DNA of 23,823 nucleotides from an uncultured Collinsella sp. (GCA_902494295.1 CABUSL010000015.1:1-23823); one strand, 5' to 3'. Counted from the stretch's first letter, positions 1-7,845 are shown. Translations and numbers: made by a program. Notes: generated by a model not told the origin, from the sequence alone.

Positions 1-772
1 CATGCGCCGGCACCTTAGTCGTGGCATGACTCACCACGAACGGCACGACGCCGCACTCGCGACAACGGGCATCCATCACGCGCTGAACGCTCGCCTCGTG
101 CGTGCCCTCGCCCAGCACAACCAGGCGTCCGGGCTTAATGACCGCAGCCTTCTCACCGGCAATGGCCTCAAGTGTATCGCCCAAAATGCGTGTGTGATCG
201 AGCCCAATGCCCGTAATGGCAACGGCGACGGGATCGGTCGCGCTCGTGGCGTCCCAACGCCCGCCCATGCCAACCTCGAGCACTGCAACATCCACCGCAG
301 CCTCGGCAAACACTACAAGCGCGGCAGCCGTCAGCAGGTCAAAGGGTGTGATGGTATAGGCACGCTCCCCCGCTGCCACACGACGGGCATTCACTCGATG
401 CCCCGCCTCAACAGCGGCAGAAACGCCACGGGCAAAGGCCTCGTCGCTCACAACGCGCCCGTCGACCTCCATGCGCTCGGGATAGCGAACAAGCTGCGGC
501 GACGTATACAGCGCGGTCTTGAGCCCCTCACCACGAAGAATGGCAGCCGAAAAACGCGTAGTCGAAGTCTTGCCATTGGTACCGGCAACCTGAATGCAAT
601 CGAAATACTCATCCGGACGACCAAGCTCATCGAGCATATCGACAACCGTCTCGAGCAAAGGACCAGCATCCCCAGAAATCCGCCCCGTATCAGCAGCAAG
701 CCCCACAGCCTCACCAAACGAAAGCAACTCAAACGAGAACGGCACAGAATACGACCCAGAATGCTTAGCCAT
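1..772 (-). CDS. folC: Bifunctional folylpolyglutamate synthase / dihydrofolate synthase, N-terminal part (cut by left window edge)
   Basis: This frame is open from an ATG at 772 to the window edge, giving about 257 residues with no stop, so the C-terminal part lies outside. The protein begins MAKHSGSYSVPFSFE. A Mur-ligase type ATP-binding loop, VAGTNGKTSTTRFS, lies near residues 63-76, followed by YTSPQLVRYPERMEVDG, the usual FolC segment, and then VLEVGMGGRWDATSATDP and ITGIGLDHTRILGDT. The family adds glutamate residues to folate (and dihydropteroate) using ATP in the cytoplasm. A GAGGAG stretch lies about 10 bases before the ATG. The gene follows valS on the same strand, a neighbourhood common in bacteria, but a terminator-like hairpin lies between them. 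Whether it has both activities cannot be judged from the fragment. Confidence 0.9.
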   Translation of the reverse strand, partial: MAKHSGSYSVPFSFELLSFGEAVGLAADTGRISGDAGPLLETVVDMLDELGRPDEYFDCIQVAGTNGKTSTTRFSAAILRGEGLKTALYTSPQLVRYPERMEVDGRVVSDEAFARGVSAAVEAGHRVNARRVAAGERAYTITPFDLLTAAALVVFAEAAVDVAVLEVGMGGRWDATSATDPVAVAITGIGLDHTRILGDTLEAIAGEKAAVIKPGRLVVLGEGTHEASVQRVMDARCRECGVVPFVVSHATTKVPAH

Positions 773-793
773 AACCCAAAGTCTCCTCAACAT

Positions 794-826
794 AAAAAGA
801 GGCCCGTAACAAACAACGAGCCCCTC
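794..826 (-). terminator. Terminator-like hairpin between valS and folC
   Basis: On the minus strand, GAGG-(GG)-CTCG pairs with CGGGCCTC across a 10-base loop, leaving a two-base bulge, and TTTTT follows directly. It fits an intrinsic terminator after valS. Because it stands just before folC it could also act as an attenuator. Confidence 0.5.
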
Positions 827-931
827 CCATTCAAAATATCAGCCAAACACCGCTTTGCAGCAAGATCAAGGCCACAACCAAGTGGCCCTAACCTACCAGT
901 TGCAAACAACCACGTAAACGAACTAGGAGCG

Positions 932-1034
932 GCCCGATGCTTTGCTCGCCGCAAGTTCCGCACGCAAAGGACAGCACTTAATGTGCTGTCCGTCTTGCGC
1001 AGGACTGTCCGCAGTAGCGAGCAAAGCGTCGGGA
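932..1034. repeat. Foldback element 1 (downstream of valS)
   Basis: Outer arms 933-949 and 1017-1033 pair over 17 positions with one G-T pair. Nested inside is a perfect 9-bp hairpin (969-977 with 983-991) around the loop TTAAT. On the plus strand, TTCCGCACG (956-964) precedes the inner hairpin and CAGGACTGTCCG (1000-1011) follows it. The same layout and core words recur on the opposite strand in the element at 3770-3885 with different stem sequences. The element ends about 20 bases from the valS stop. Its function is unknown to me; it may be a structured RNA or a REP-like DNA element. Confidence 0.75.
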
Positions 1035-1052
1035 CGCGCCCCTCAGTAAGAC

Positions 1053-3749
1053 CTACGAGAAGTCAGCAACCTGAGCAGTTAGCGCCGCCAGGATCTCCTT
1101 GAGCTCAGCTGCACGGTCCCTCTTCTTCTGGACCACCGCGGGCGCGGCCTTGGCCACAAAGCCCTCGTTGGCGAGCGTCTTCTCACAGCCGGCGAGCTCC
1201 TTCTGCGCCGCGGCGATCTCCTTCTCCAGGCGCGCCTTCTCGGCCGAAAGGTCGACCTTGCCCTCGAGCACCACAAAGACCTCAACGCCGCTATCGACCA
1301 CGGCAATGCTCGCGGCAGGCTTCTCAACGTCGGTACCCATGACAAGCGAGGCGGTGTTGGCCAGCGGCTCAATCGTGGAGCGCAGGCTCTCGAGTTTCTC
1401 GATGTCCTCGGCACCGGCGCGCACGACCACGTCGAGCTCAGCCTTGGGGCTCAAGCGGTAACGCGAGCGCGTGGCGCGAGCGGCGGAAACGACGGCGCGG
1501 CACAGCTCAAACGCGCGCTCGGCGGGCTCATCGACATACTTCGCGTAGTCGGCGGGCTCCGGCCACTTGGCGATCATGAGCGCCTCGGCGCGGTTCACGT
1601 TGCCCTCGGCGTCCAGATCGAGCACACTCGCCGGCATGTTGTCCCAGATCTCCTCGGTGACAAACGGCATAAGGGGGTGCATCAGGCGAATGGAGGTGTC
1701 AAGCACAAAAATCAGGTTGCGCTGCGCCTGCAGACGGCCCTCGCCCTTCAGGCGGGCCTTGGTGACCTCGACGTACCAGTCGCAGACCTCGTTCCAGAAG
1801 AACTGCTGCACACCGCGGGCCATGTCGCCAAAGGTGTAATTCTCGATGCCCTCGGTGACCATCTTCACGGCCTTGGCCAGGCGGCTGAACATCCAAGCGT
1901 CCGCCGGCGTCTCCACGACGGGCTCGCCGGGCGTGTAGCCCTCCATGTTCATGAGCAGGAAGCGGCTGGCGTTCCAGATCTTGGTCACAAACGACTTGGC
2001 CTGCTCGGTACGCGGACTGTCGATAAGCTTCTTAGTCTTCTTGTCGATGTTCGCGTCGAACTTGACGTCCTGGTTGTTGGTGCACAGCGTGAGCAGGTTG
2101 TAGCGCATGGCATCGGCGCCGTACATGCCAATGAGGTCCATGGGGTCAACGCCGTTGCCCTTGGACTTGGACATGCGGCTGCCGTCCTTGGCAAGAATCG
2201 TCGGATAGATGACGACGTCCTTAAACGGCACCTCGTCCAGGAAGTACAGCGAGCTCATGACCATGCGGGCGACCCACAGCGCGATGATGTCACGCGCGGT
2301 GACGAGCGCCGTCGTGGGGTGATGTCCCTCGAGCAGCTCCGGCTTTTGCGGCCAGCCCTGCGTGGCGAAGGTCCACAACTGCGAGCTGAACCAGGTGTCA
2401 AGCACGTTCTCGTCCTGATGCACGTGATGACCGCCGCACTTGGGGCACACATCGGTGTCCTCGGTAAGGGCGTCCTCCCAGCCGCAGTCCTCGCAGTAAA
2501 ACACGGGGATGCGGTGGCCCCACCACAGCTGGCGGCTAATGCACCAGTCCTTAAGGTTCTCCATCCAGGTGGTGTAGGTCTGCGTCCAGCGCGCGGGGTG
2601 GAAGGTAACCTTACCGGAGTTAACGGCGTCAAGCGCCGGCCCCTTGAGCTTGTCAACGGCCACAAACCACTGCTCGGACAGCCACGGCTCAAGCGCGGCG
2701 TCGCAGCGGTAGCAGTGCATGACGGAGTGATCAAGGTCCTCGACGTGATCGAGCAGGTCGTGCTCCTCAAACCACTTGATGACGGCCTCGCGGCACTCGT
2801 CGCGGTTCATACCGGTGAACTCGCCGTAGCCCTCGACGACCACCGCGTGCTCGTCGAAGATGTTGATCTGCGGCAGGTCGTGGGCCTGACCCATGGCGTA
2901 GTCGTTGGGGTCGTGAGCAGGCGTTACCTTGACGAAGCCAGAGCCGAAATTGGCGTCGACATGCCAATCCTCAAAGATGGGGATCTCGCGGTCGACGATG
3001 GGGAGCTTGACGGTCTTACCCACAAAGGCGGCCTTCTCGGGGTCCTTCGGGGAGACAGCGACGCCCGTGTCGCCAAGCATGGTCTCGGGGCGCGTGGTGG
3101 CGACGACGATGTAGTCCTGCCCGTTGACCGGCTCGGTCAGCGGGTAGCGCAGGTGCCACAGGTGGCCCTTCTCGTCCTTATATTCGGCCTCGTCGTCCGA
3201 GATGGCGGTGGTGCAGTTGGGGCACCAGTTAACGATACGCTTGCCACGGTAGATCAGGCCGTCGTGGTACCAATCGCAGAAGACCTTGCGCACGGCCTGT
3301 GCGTAATCCTCGTCCATGGTGAAGCGCTCGTTGTCGAAGTCGACGGAGCAGCCCATGCGCTTGATCTGCTCGACGATGATGCCGCCGTACTCGTGGGTCC
3401 AGTCCCAGCAGGCGTCGACAAACTTGTCGCGACCGATCTCCAGGCGGCTGATGCCCTCACTCTTGAGCTTCTTGTCGACCTTAGTCTGCGTGGCGATACC
3501 GGCGTGGTCGGTGCCCAGCACCCAGCGCGTGGACTTGCCGCGCATGCGGGCCATACGGATGATGGCGTCCTGGATGGAGTCGTCGGTGGCGTGACCCATG
3601 TGGAGCTTGCCGGTCACGTTGGGAGGCGGAATGGTGACGGTGCAGTCGCCCACGCCCTCACGGCGCTTGTAGTAGCCGCCGTCGAGCCACTTCTGCAGGA
3701 TCGCCGGCTCGTTGGTCGACGGATCGTAGTTCTTGAGCATCTCTTCCAT
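1053..3749 (-). CDS. valS: Valyl-tRNA synthetase
   Basis: An 898-residue class I aminoacyl-tRNA synthetase that charges tRNA-Val with valine in the cytoplasm. The HIGH signature appears as HMGH at residues 50-53, after PPPNVTGK, and the KMSKS signature appears as RMSKSKGNGVD near residue 524. The editing (CP1) region lies between them. Two zinc-type cysteine clusters are visible, CPNC near residue 176 and CEDC...CPKC near residue 430. The C-terminus is a charged, coiled-coil-like tail (LSAEKARLEKEIAAAQ), typical of ValRS rather than IleRS. Length is normal for the family. The ATG is chosen because GGGAG lies 6 bases before it. The gene has a leader of nearly 200 bases with a large foldback and is followed by a related foldback, then folC. 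Confidence 0.97.
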   Translation of the reverse strand: MEEMLKNYDPSTNEPAILQKWLDGGYYKRREGVGDCTVTIPPPNVTGKLHMGHATDDSIQDAIIRMARMRGKSTRWVLGTDHAGIATQTKVDKKLKSEGISRLEIGRDKFVDACWDWTHEYGGIIVEQIKRMGCSVDFDNERFTMDEDYAQAVRKVFCDWYHDGLIYRGKRIVNWCPNCTTAISDDEAEYKDEKGHLWHLRYPLTEPVNGQDYIVVATTRPETMLGDTGVAVSPKDPEKAAFVGKTVKLPIVDREIPIFEDWHVDANFGSGFVKVTPAHDPNDYAMGQAHDLPQINIFDEHAVVVEGYGEFTGMNRDECREAVIKWFEEHDLLDHVEDLDHSVMHCYRCDAALEPWLSEQWFVAVDKLKGPALDAVNSGKVTFHPARWTQTYTTWMENLKDWCISRQLWWGHRIPVFYCEDCGWEDALTEDTDVCPKCGGHHVHQDENVLDTWFSSQLWTFATQGWPQKPELLEGHHPTTALVTARDIIALWVARMVMSSLYFLDEVPFKDVVIYPTILAKDGSRMSKSKGNGVDPMDLIGMYGADAMRYNLLTLCTNNQDVKFDANIDKKTKKLIDSPRTEQAKSFVTKIWNASRFLLMNMEGYTPGEPVVETPADAWMFSRLAKAVKMVTEGIENYTFGDMARGVQQFFWNEVCDWYVEVTKARLKGEGRLQAQRNLIFVLDTSIRLMHPLMPFVTEEIWDNMPASVLDLDAEGNVNRAEALMIAKWPEPADYAKYVDEPAERAFELCRAVVSAARATRSRYRLSPKAELDVVVRAGAEDIEKLESLRSTIEPLANTASLVMGTDVEKPAASIAVVDSGVEVFVVLEGKVDLSAEKARLEKEIAAAQKELAGCEKTLANEGFVAKAAPAVVQKKRDRAAELKEILAALTAQVADFS

Positions 3750-3755
3750 ATATCT

Positions 3756-3760
3756 CTCCC
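3756..3760 (-). promoter_or_regulatory. valS Shine-Dalgarno, facing an anti-SD in the leader hairpin
   Basis: GGGAG lies 6 bases before the valS ATG. The 3' arm of the adjacent 26-bp hairpin ends in CCTCCCC, 9 bases upstream, and contains CTCCC, which could pair with this GGGAG if the hairpin were opened. The pairing is visible; that it regulates translation is inferred. Confidence 0.5.
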
Positions 3761-3769
3761 TGTCCCGCC

Positions 3770-3885
3770 GGGGAGGAATGTAGGCCCGATTTTCGCTCGG
3801 TCAGGTCCTGGGCTCGCTCGAAGACCACATTAAGTGGTCTTCGGCTCGTGCGGAATCTACGAAAATCGGGCCTACATTCCTCCCC
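3770..3885 (-). repeat. Foldback element 2 in the valS leader
   Basis: A perfect 26-bp inverted repeat (3770-3795 with 3860-3885) encloses a second perfect 9-bp hairpin (3820-3828 with 3834-3842) around a 5-base loop, TTAAT on the minus strand. Reading the minus strand, the order is outer arm, TTCCGCACG, inner hairpin with CACTTAATGTG at its tip, CAGGACCTGACCG, outer arm. This is the same order as in the element at 932-1034, with different paired bases. It lies in the 5' leader of valS. No T-box signature is present. It may be a cis-regulatory RNA or a repeated DNA element. Confidence 0.8.
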
Positions 3886-3941
3886 TTAGGTATCGATTAC
3901 TTCAGTCTGAATTGACTTTGCTGAGGCTTAAACAAACACAC

Positions 3942-3947
3942 AGAATA
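3942..3947 (-). promoter_or_regulatory. Candidate extended -10 for valS
   Basis: TGCTATTCT on the minus strand resembles an extended -10 box (TGnTATAAT). It lies downstream of the clpX terminator and about 190 bases before the valS start, which would place the foldback element in the transcript leader. No convincing -35 box is seen. Confidence 0.35.
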
Positions 3948-3978
3948 GCACAGGTAGTTGGGGTTATTGCGTATATAT

Positions 3979-4014
3979 AAAATAGCCTCCGACCGCGGAT
4001 GGTCGGAGGCTATT
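3979..4014 (-). terminator. Intrinsic terminator of clpX
   Basis: A perfect 14-bp stem (3981-3994 with 4001-4014) with a 6-base loop, running into TTATATA on the minus strand, begins 22 bases after the clpX stop. The stem is symmetric in AT flanks, so it could also stop plus-strand transcription. Confidence 0.85.
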
Positions 4015-4036
4015 TGCAAGCACATTTTTGGCTGGT

Positions 4037-5446
4037 TTACCCATAGATGCGCTGGGGCTGTTCTTCGCCCTTTACGGAGGCTTCGGTCACGATGACCTTG
4101 GTGACGCCCTCCTCGCTGGGGAGGTCGAACATCGTCTGCTGCAGCACGTCCTCGCAGATTGAGCGCAGGCCGCGGGCGCCGGTCTTGCGGGCAAGCGCCA
4201 TACGGGCGATCTCATGCAGGGCGGCGTCCTCAAACTCAAGTTCAACGTCCTCGAGCTGGAACATCTTGCGGTACTGACGCACCACGGCGTTCTTGGGCTC
4301 GGTCAGGATCGACACCAGGTCGTCCTCGTCGAGCGCCTGCGTCTGGGTGACGACGGGCGTACGGCCCACGAACTCGGGGATCATGCCAAAGGCGTTGAGG
4401 TCCTGCGGGAGCACCTGGCGCAGCAGGTCGTTCTCGTCGACCGAGGTGGGGCCGGCGATCTCGGAGTTAAAGCCCACGCCCTTGTTGCCCACGCGGTCGG
4501 CGATGATCTTGTCCAGACCCACAAAGGCACCACCGCAGATAAACAGAATGTTGGTCGTGTCGATCTGTAGCAGCTCCTGCTGGGGATGCTTGCGGCCACC
4601 GGTGGGCGGAACGCTTGCCACCGTGCCCTCAAGGATCTTAAGCAGCGCCTGCTGAACGCCCTCGCCCGAAACATCGCGGGTGATGGAGAGGTTCTCGGCC
4701 TTGCGGGCGATCTTGTCAATCTCGTCCACGTAGATAATGCCGACCTGCGCGCGCTCGATATCGCCATCGGCGGCATTGATGAGCTTGAGCAGGATGTTCT
4801 CCACATCCTCGCCCACGTAACCGGCCTCGGTGAGCGCGGTGGCGTCGGCGATGGCAAACGGCACCTCGAGGATGCGCGCGAGCGTCTGGGCGAGCAGGGT
4901 CTTACCGGTACCGGTGGGGCCGAGCAGCAAAATGTTGGACTTGGCGAGCTCTACCTCGTCCATATCGTCGTCGAACTGCGAGTCCAAACCGTCGTCAAAG
5001 GCCGAAAGCGCGGCGCCGCCCTCGATCACGCGGCGGTAATGGTTGTACACGGCAACCGACATGGCGCGCTTGGCGTCCTCCTGGCCCATGACATAAGCCG
5101 AGAGCTCGTCATAGATCTCGTGCGGCGTCGGCACATGCGTAATGACCTGGCGGGCATCGTCCTCGAGCTCAAAGCCCTCGGCCTCGGGATCCATGGCGGG
5201 CTGCCCGGCAGCCTGACCGTGATCGTTGAGGAAGCCCGACAGCTTGCCGTTGCGGGCGGCGTCCATAAAGTCCGAAGCCAGCGACTCCTCCAAGATCTCG
5301 GAGCAGGCGGCGACGCACTCGTCGCAGATAAAGATATTGGTCGGACCCTTTACGAGACGACGGACCTGGCCCTGCTCTTTTCCGCAGAAGGAGCAGCGGA
5401 TGGGGTTGCCGTTCTCGTCGAAGTTGTCCTGCATGTTACCGGCCAT
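4037..5446 (-). CDS. clpX: ATP-dependent Clp protease ATP-binding subunit ClpX
   Basis: AAA+ unfoldase that recognises, unfolds and feeds substrates into ClpP. The N-terminal four-cysteine zinc domain (CSFCGKEQ...CDEC) occupies about residues 18-45. Walker A is GPTGTGKT, Walker B is IIYVDEIDK, the pore loop is EAGYVGED, and sensor 2 is RKTGARGLRSI. GVGF stands where the ClpP-docking IGF loop is expected. At 469 residues it is longer than the usual roughly 420. The extra length is an acidic linker after the zinc domain and an Asp-rich insert (DDGLDSQFDDDMDEVE) just before the SNILLLGPTG segment. Its ATG follows the clpP stop by one base, so the two are co-transcribed. Confidence 0.97.
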   Translation of the reverse strand: MAGNMQDNFDENGNPIRCSFCGKEQGQVRRLVKGPTNIFICDECVAACSEILEESLASDFMDAARNGKLSGFLNDHGQAAGQPAMDPEAEGFELEDDARQVITHVPTPHEIYDELSAYVMGQEDAKRAMSVAVYNHYRRVIEGGAALSAFDDGLDSQFDDDMDEVELAKSNILLLGPTGTGKTLLAQTLARILEVPFAIADATALTEAGYVGEDVENILLKLINAADGDIERAQVGIIYVDEIDKIARKAENLSITRDVSGEGVQQALLKILEGTVASVPPTGGRKHPQQELLQIDTTNILFICGGAFVGLDKIIADRVGNKGVGFNSEIAGPTSVDENDLLRQVLPQDLNAFGMIPEFVGRTPVVTQTQALDEDDLVSILTEPKNAVVRQYRKMFQLEDVELEFEDAALHEIARMALARKTGARGLRSICEDVLQQTMFDLPSEEGVTKVIVTEASVKGEEQPQRIYG

Positions 5447-5447
5447 C

Positions 5448-6080
5448 CTAGGCGTCCTTAGCGGCGAGGTCGCGCGAGGTGACGATACGGTCGATCAGAC
5501 CGTAGTCGAGGGCCTCGGCAGCGGTCAGGTAGTTGTCGCGCTCGGTATCGGCCTGGACTTTCTCGATGGGCTGGCCCGAGGCGTCGGACAGGATCTGGTT
5601 GAGTTCGCGGCGGGTCTTCTTAATCTCCTCGGCCACAATCTCGATCTCGGTCTGCTGGCCCTGGGCACCGCCGCTGGGCTGGTGAATCATCACCTTGGAG
5701 TGCGGCAGGCAGAAGCGCTTGCCCTTGGCGCCAGCCGAAAGCAGCACGGCGGCCATAGACGCGGCCATACCGACACAAATGGTCGAGACCTGCGGCTTGA
5801 TAAAGTTCATGGTGTCAAGAATCGCCAGGCCGGAGTAGACCTCGCCACCGGGCGAATTGATGTAGAGCGAGATATCCTTCTCGGCATCCTGGCTCTCAAG
5901 ATGCAGCAGCTGGGCAACGACCAGGTTGGCACTGACAGAGTTAATCTCCTCGCCCAAGAAGATGATGCGGTCGTTGAGCAGGCGCGAATAGATATCGTAG
6001 CTGCGCTCGCCGCGCGGCGTCTGCTCGATAACGTATGGCACGAGGGCGGAATCGAACTTAGCGATCATACGCATCTCCAT
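5448..6080 (-). CDS. clpP: ATP-dependent Clp protease proteolytic subunit ClpP
   Basis: Serine peptidase that forms the tetradecameric chamber working with ClpX. Catalytic residues are visible: Ser in GMAASMAAVLL, His in KVMIHQPSGG and Asp in ADTERDNYLT. The GEVYSGLAI and YINSPGGE segments are also typical. Length is about 200 residues, as expected. Starts: the frame extends up to a TTG at 6098 without a ribosome site. I prefer ATG at 6080; ATG at 6068, which has GGAG 6 bases before it, is equally possible and would shorten the protein by four residues. No propeptide is obvious. It sits directly upstream of clpX and downstream of tig, a conserved order. Confidence 0.95.
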   Translation of the reverse strand: MEMRMIAKFDSALVPYVIEQTPRGERSYDIYSRLLNDRIIFLGEEINSVSANLVVAQLLHLESQDAEKDISLYINSPGGEVYSGLAILDTMNFIKPQVSTICVGMAASMAAVLLSAGAKGKRFCLPHSKVMIHQPSGGAQGQQTEIEIVAEEIKKTRRELNQILSDASGQPIEKVQADTERDNYLTAAEALDYGLIDRIVTSRDLAAKDA

Positions 6081-6114
6081 TTCTCTCTTGCGGACCAAAT
6101 TGGTTCTAGATAAA

Positions 6115-6155
6115 CGTACGGTGCCCGCATGCTATGCATTGGCTGGCACCGTACG
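6115..6155 (-). terminator. Hairpin between tig and clpP
   Basis: A perfect 11-bp inverted repeat (6115-6125 with 6145-6155, arms CGTACGGTGCC and GGCACCGTACG) with a 19-base loop, followed on the minus strand by TTTATCT. It may partly terminate tig transcription or process a tig-clpP transcript. The T-tract is poor, so a full terminator is uncertain. Confidence 0.45.
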
Positions 6156-6231
6156 AAGCAACCGGATAACCGGTGTATAACTTTACCCCATCACGGGCGC
6201 ATGCAAGCGCTCGCGGGCAAGGTGGCGAGAA

Positions 6232-7530
6232 TTACTCGGCGTCCTTGGCGGTCTCGTCGACCTCGGTCACCTTGGCGTTCTCGACCAGGTGGTCGACGGC
6301 CTTGGAGCGACGGATGGACTCGCGGACGGCAGGCATGCGGCCATCGGCGATGAACTCAGCCTTGGAAGCCTCGACGTCTTTGACGCCGGCCTTCTCGAAC
6401 TCAGCGTTGATGTCGTCCTCGGTGACCTCGATCTTGAGCTCACGGGCGAGGGCGTCGAGAGCCAGGGACTCGCGGGCGACATCGTTGGCCTGCTTGTGCA
6501 GGTCGCCGATGAACTGCTCCATGGTCAGGCCGGAAGCGGGCAGCCAGGTGTCCAGCGTCATGCCGCGGGCAGCGAGGTTGGACAGGAAGTTCTGGCCGAG
6601 CTCCTCAAAGACGGACTGCTCGTAGTCGGCGTCCATCTCGTCGAGCTGCAGGCGCTCGGCGAGAGCGGAGACGCAACGGTTCTCCTTCTCGGCCGGGAGG
6701 CGGGAAGCCTTGTCCTGCTCGATCTCGATCTTGATGGCGTCGCGCATGGCGTCGATGCTGTCGAAGCCAAAGTCGGACTTGACGAGCTCGTCGGTGAGCT
6801 CGGGGGTGTTGCGAACCTTGATGCCCTTGACGGTGACCTCGACGGTGTGGGTCTCGGCCTCCTCGCCCTCCTCGACCTCGTCGGTCCAGGTGACGGTCTT
6901 GACGTCGTCAACGTTAGCGCCGATCAGGGCCTCGTTGAACTCCTTGGGGTTGCTGTCGCTACCGGCGATGAGCATGCGGCCCTCGGCGGCGAAGTTGTCG
7001 GCGTTCTCGACGGCCTTGAGGTCGACGGTGACGTAGTCCTCGGCCTCGACGGCGCGACCCTCGACGTCCTCAAAGGTGGCACGGTAGTTGAGGAGCATCT
7101 CGACCTGGTTGTTGATCTCGGACTCGGTGACCTCCGCAGGGGGCATCTCGATCTCGACGGCGTCGAAGGAGGAGAGCTCAGCGGCGGGACGCAGGGAGAA
7201 CTCGACGGTGTAGGTGTAGTCCTCGTGATCCTTGGCGAGGTCGAGCTCCTTGTAGTCACCGTTCTTGGTGGGGACGATGTCCAGCTCGTTGAGGACGACG
7301 GGCTCGTTGGCGGCGATCAGATCGTTGGTGGCCTGAGCGAGGGTAGCCTCGGCGCCAAGAGCAGAGTCGATGACCGGACGGGGAGCCTTGCCGGCGCGGA
7401 AGCCCGGGAAGCGGTACTTCTTGGCGGTGTCCTTGTAGGCCTTCTTGATCGCGGCGTCGACGTCGGCGGCCGGGATGGTGACCGTAGCGGTGAGCTTGGC
7501 GTCCTTGACGTCAGAAGCGGTGATGTTCAA
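6232..7530 (-). CDS. tig: Trigger factor (ribosome-associated chaperone, peptidyl-prolyl isomerase)
   Basis: Binds at the ribosome exit tunnel and shields nascent chains. The N-terminal ribosome-binding domain holds the signature stretch YRFPGFRAGKAPRPVI. The FKBP-type domain follows (EAEDYVTVDLKAVENAD ... EFNEALIGANVDD), and the C-terminal chaperone domain is helical and charged. Length is about 432 residues, normal for the family. Start: AGGAGG at 7537-7542 is followed by a GTG at 7533 and a TTG at 7530. The TTG has the better 6-base spacing and gives MNITASDVKDAK; the GTG is possible. Longer ATG starts (7545, 7587) would place the ribosome site inside the coding sequence. It leads into clpP and clpX, a common bacterial order. 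Confidence 0.95.
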   Translation of the reverse strand: MNITASDVKDAKLTATVTIPAADVDAAIKKAYKDTAKKYRFPGFRAGKAPRPVIDSALGAEATLAQATNDLIAANEPVVLNELDIVPTKNGDYKELDLAKDHEDYTYTVEFSLRPAAELSSFDAVEIEMPPAEVTESEINNQVEMLLNYRATFEDVEGRAVEAEDYVTVDLKAVENADNFAAEGRMLIAGSDSNPKEFNEALIGANVDDVKTVTWTDEVEEGEEAETHTVEVTVKGIKVRNTPELTDELVKSDFGFDSIDAMRDAIKIEIEQDKASRLPAEKENRCVSALAERLQLDEMDADYEQSVFEELGQNFLSNLAARGMTLDTWLPASGLTMEQFIGDLHKQANDVARESLALDALARELKIEVTEDDINAEFEKAGVKDVEASKAEFIADGRMPAVRESIRRSKAVDHLVENAKVTEVDETAKDAE

Positions 7531-7621
7531 CACGTTCCTCCTCATACTGCCCAGCTTATCTGAGGTGCTGGTACCTTTATGCAACAAAGAGTCGCGACGG
7601 CGGGAGCCGACGCAGGTGCGT

Positions 7622-7705
7622 TGGTGCGGGCGAAAGGACTCGAACCTTCACGGGAATCCCACCAGAACCTAAATCTGGCGCGTCTACCAATTCCGCCACG
7701 CCCGC
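7622..7705 (-). tRNA. tRNA-Leu (UAG anticodon)
   Basis: An 84-base cloverleaf including an encoded CCA. The acceptor stem starts GCGGGCG and closes with CGCCCGC, then A and CCA. The anticodon stem CCAGA/TCTGG holds loop TTTAGGT, anticodon TAG. A long variable arm (GGGATTCCC) and the T arm GGTTCGAGTCC are present, so this is a class II leucine tRNA that reads CUA and related codons. It lies between the molybdenum hydroxylase and tig. Confidence 0.96.
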
Positions 7706-7724
7706 ATGAGCGCACAGACTAGGA

Positions 7725-7733
7725 ATGATAGCA
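7725..7733 (-). promoter_or_regulatory. Candidate extended -10 for tRNA-Leu
   Basis: TGCTATCAT on the minus strand is an extended -10 type box about 20 bases before the mature tRNA end. No clear -35 box is seen. Confidence 0.35.
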
Positions 7734-7790
7734 GATACGAACGGCAAGCGCACGCACACCTTTTACAAGCTCACGACCTCACCACGAGTG

Positions 7791-7816
7791 CAAAAGGCGG
7801 GGCGAGTTGCCCCGCC
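7791..7816 (-). terminator. Terminator of the molybdenum hydroxylase operon
   Basis: A perfect 8-bp GC stem (GGCGGGGC with GCCCCGCC) with a 5-base loop, followed on the minus strand by TTTTG, lies about 30 bases after the hydroxylase stop. Confidence 0.85.
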
Positions 7817-7845
7817 CCGCCCATTACGACTTGTTCGCTGACCCG

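Noticed and set aside
1677..3833. Long plus-strand open frames across the window (for example 2-1102, 1677-3833, 6289-7563, 7807-9642, 11617-13176, 20221-22194)
   Set aside because: They lie antisense to well-recognised genes, are low-complexity in composition and show no family motifs; they arise from high-GC codon bias.
3750..3900. T-box riboswitch upstream of valS
   Set aside because: The conserved T-box antiterminator sequence and a competing terminator are not present; the leader structure is a different foldback.
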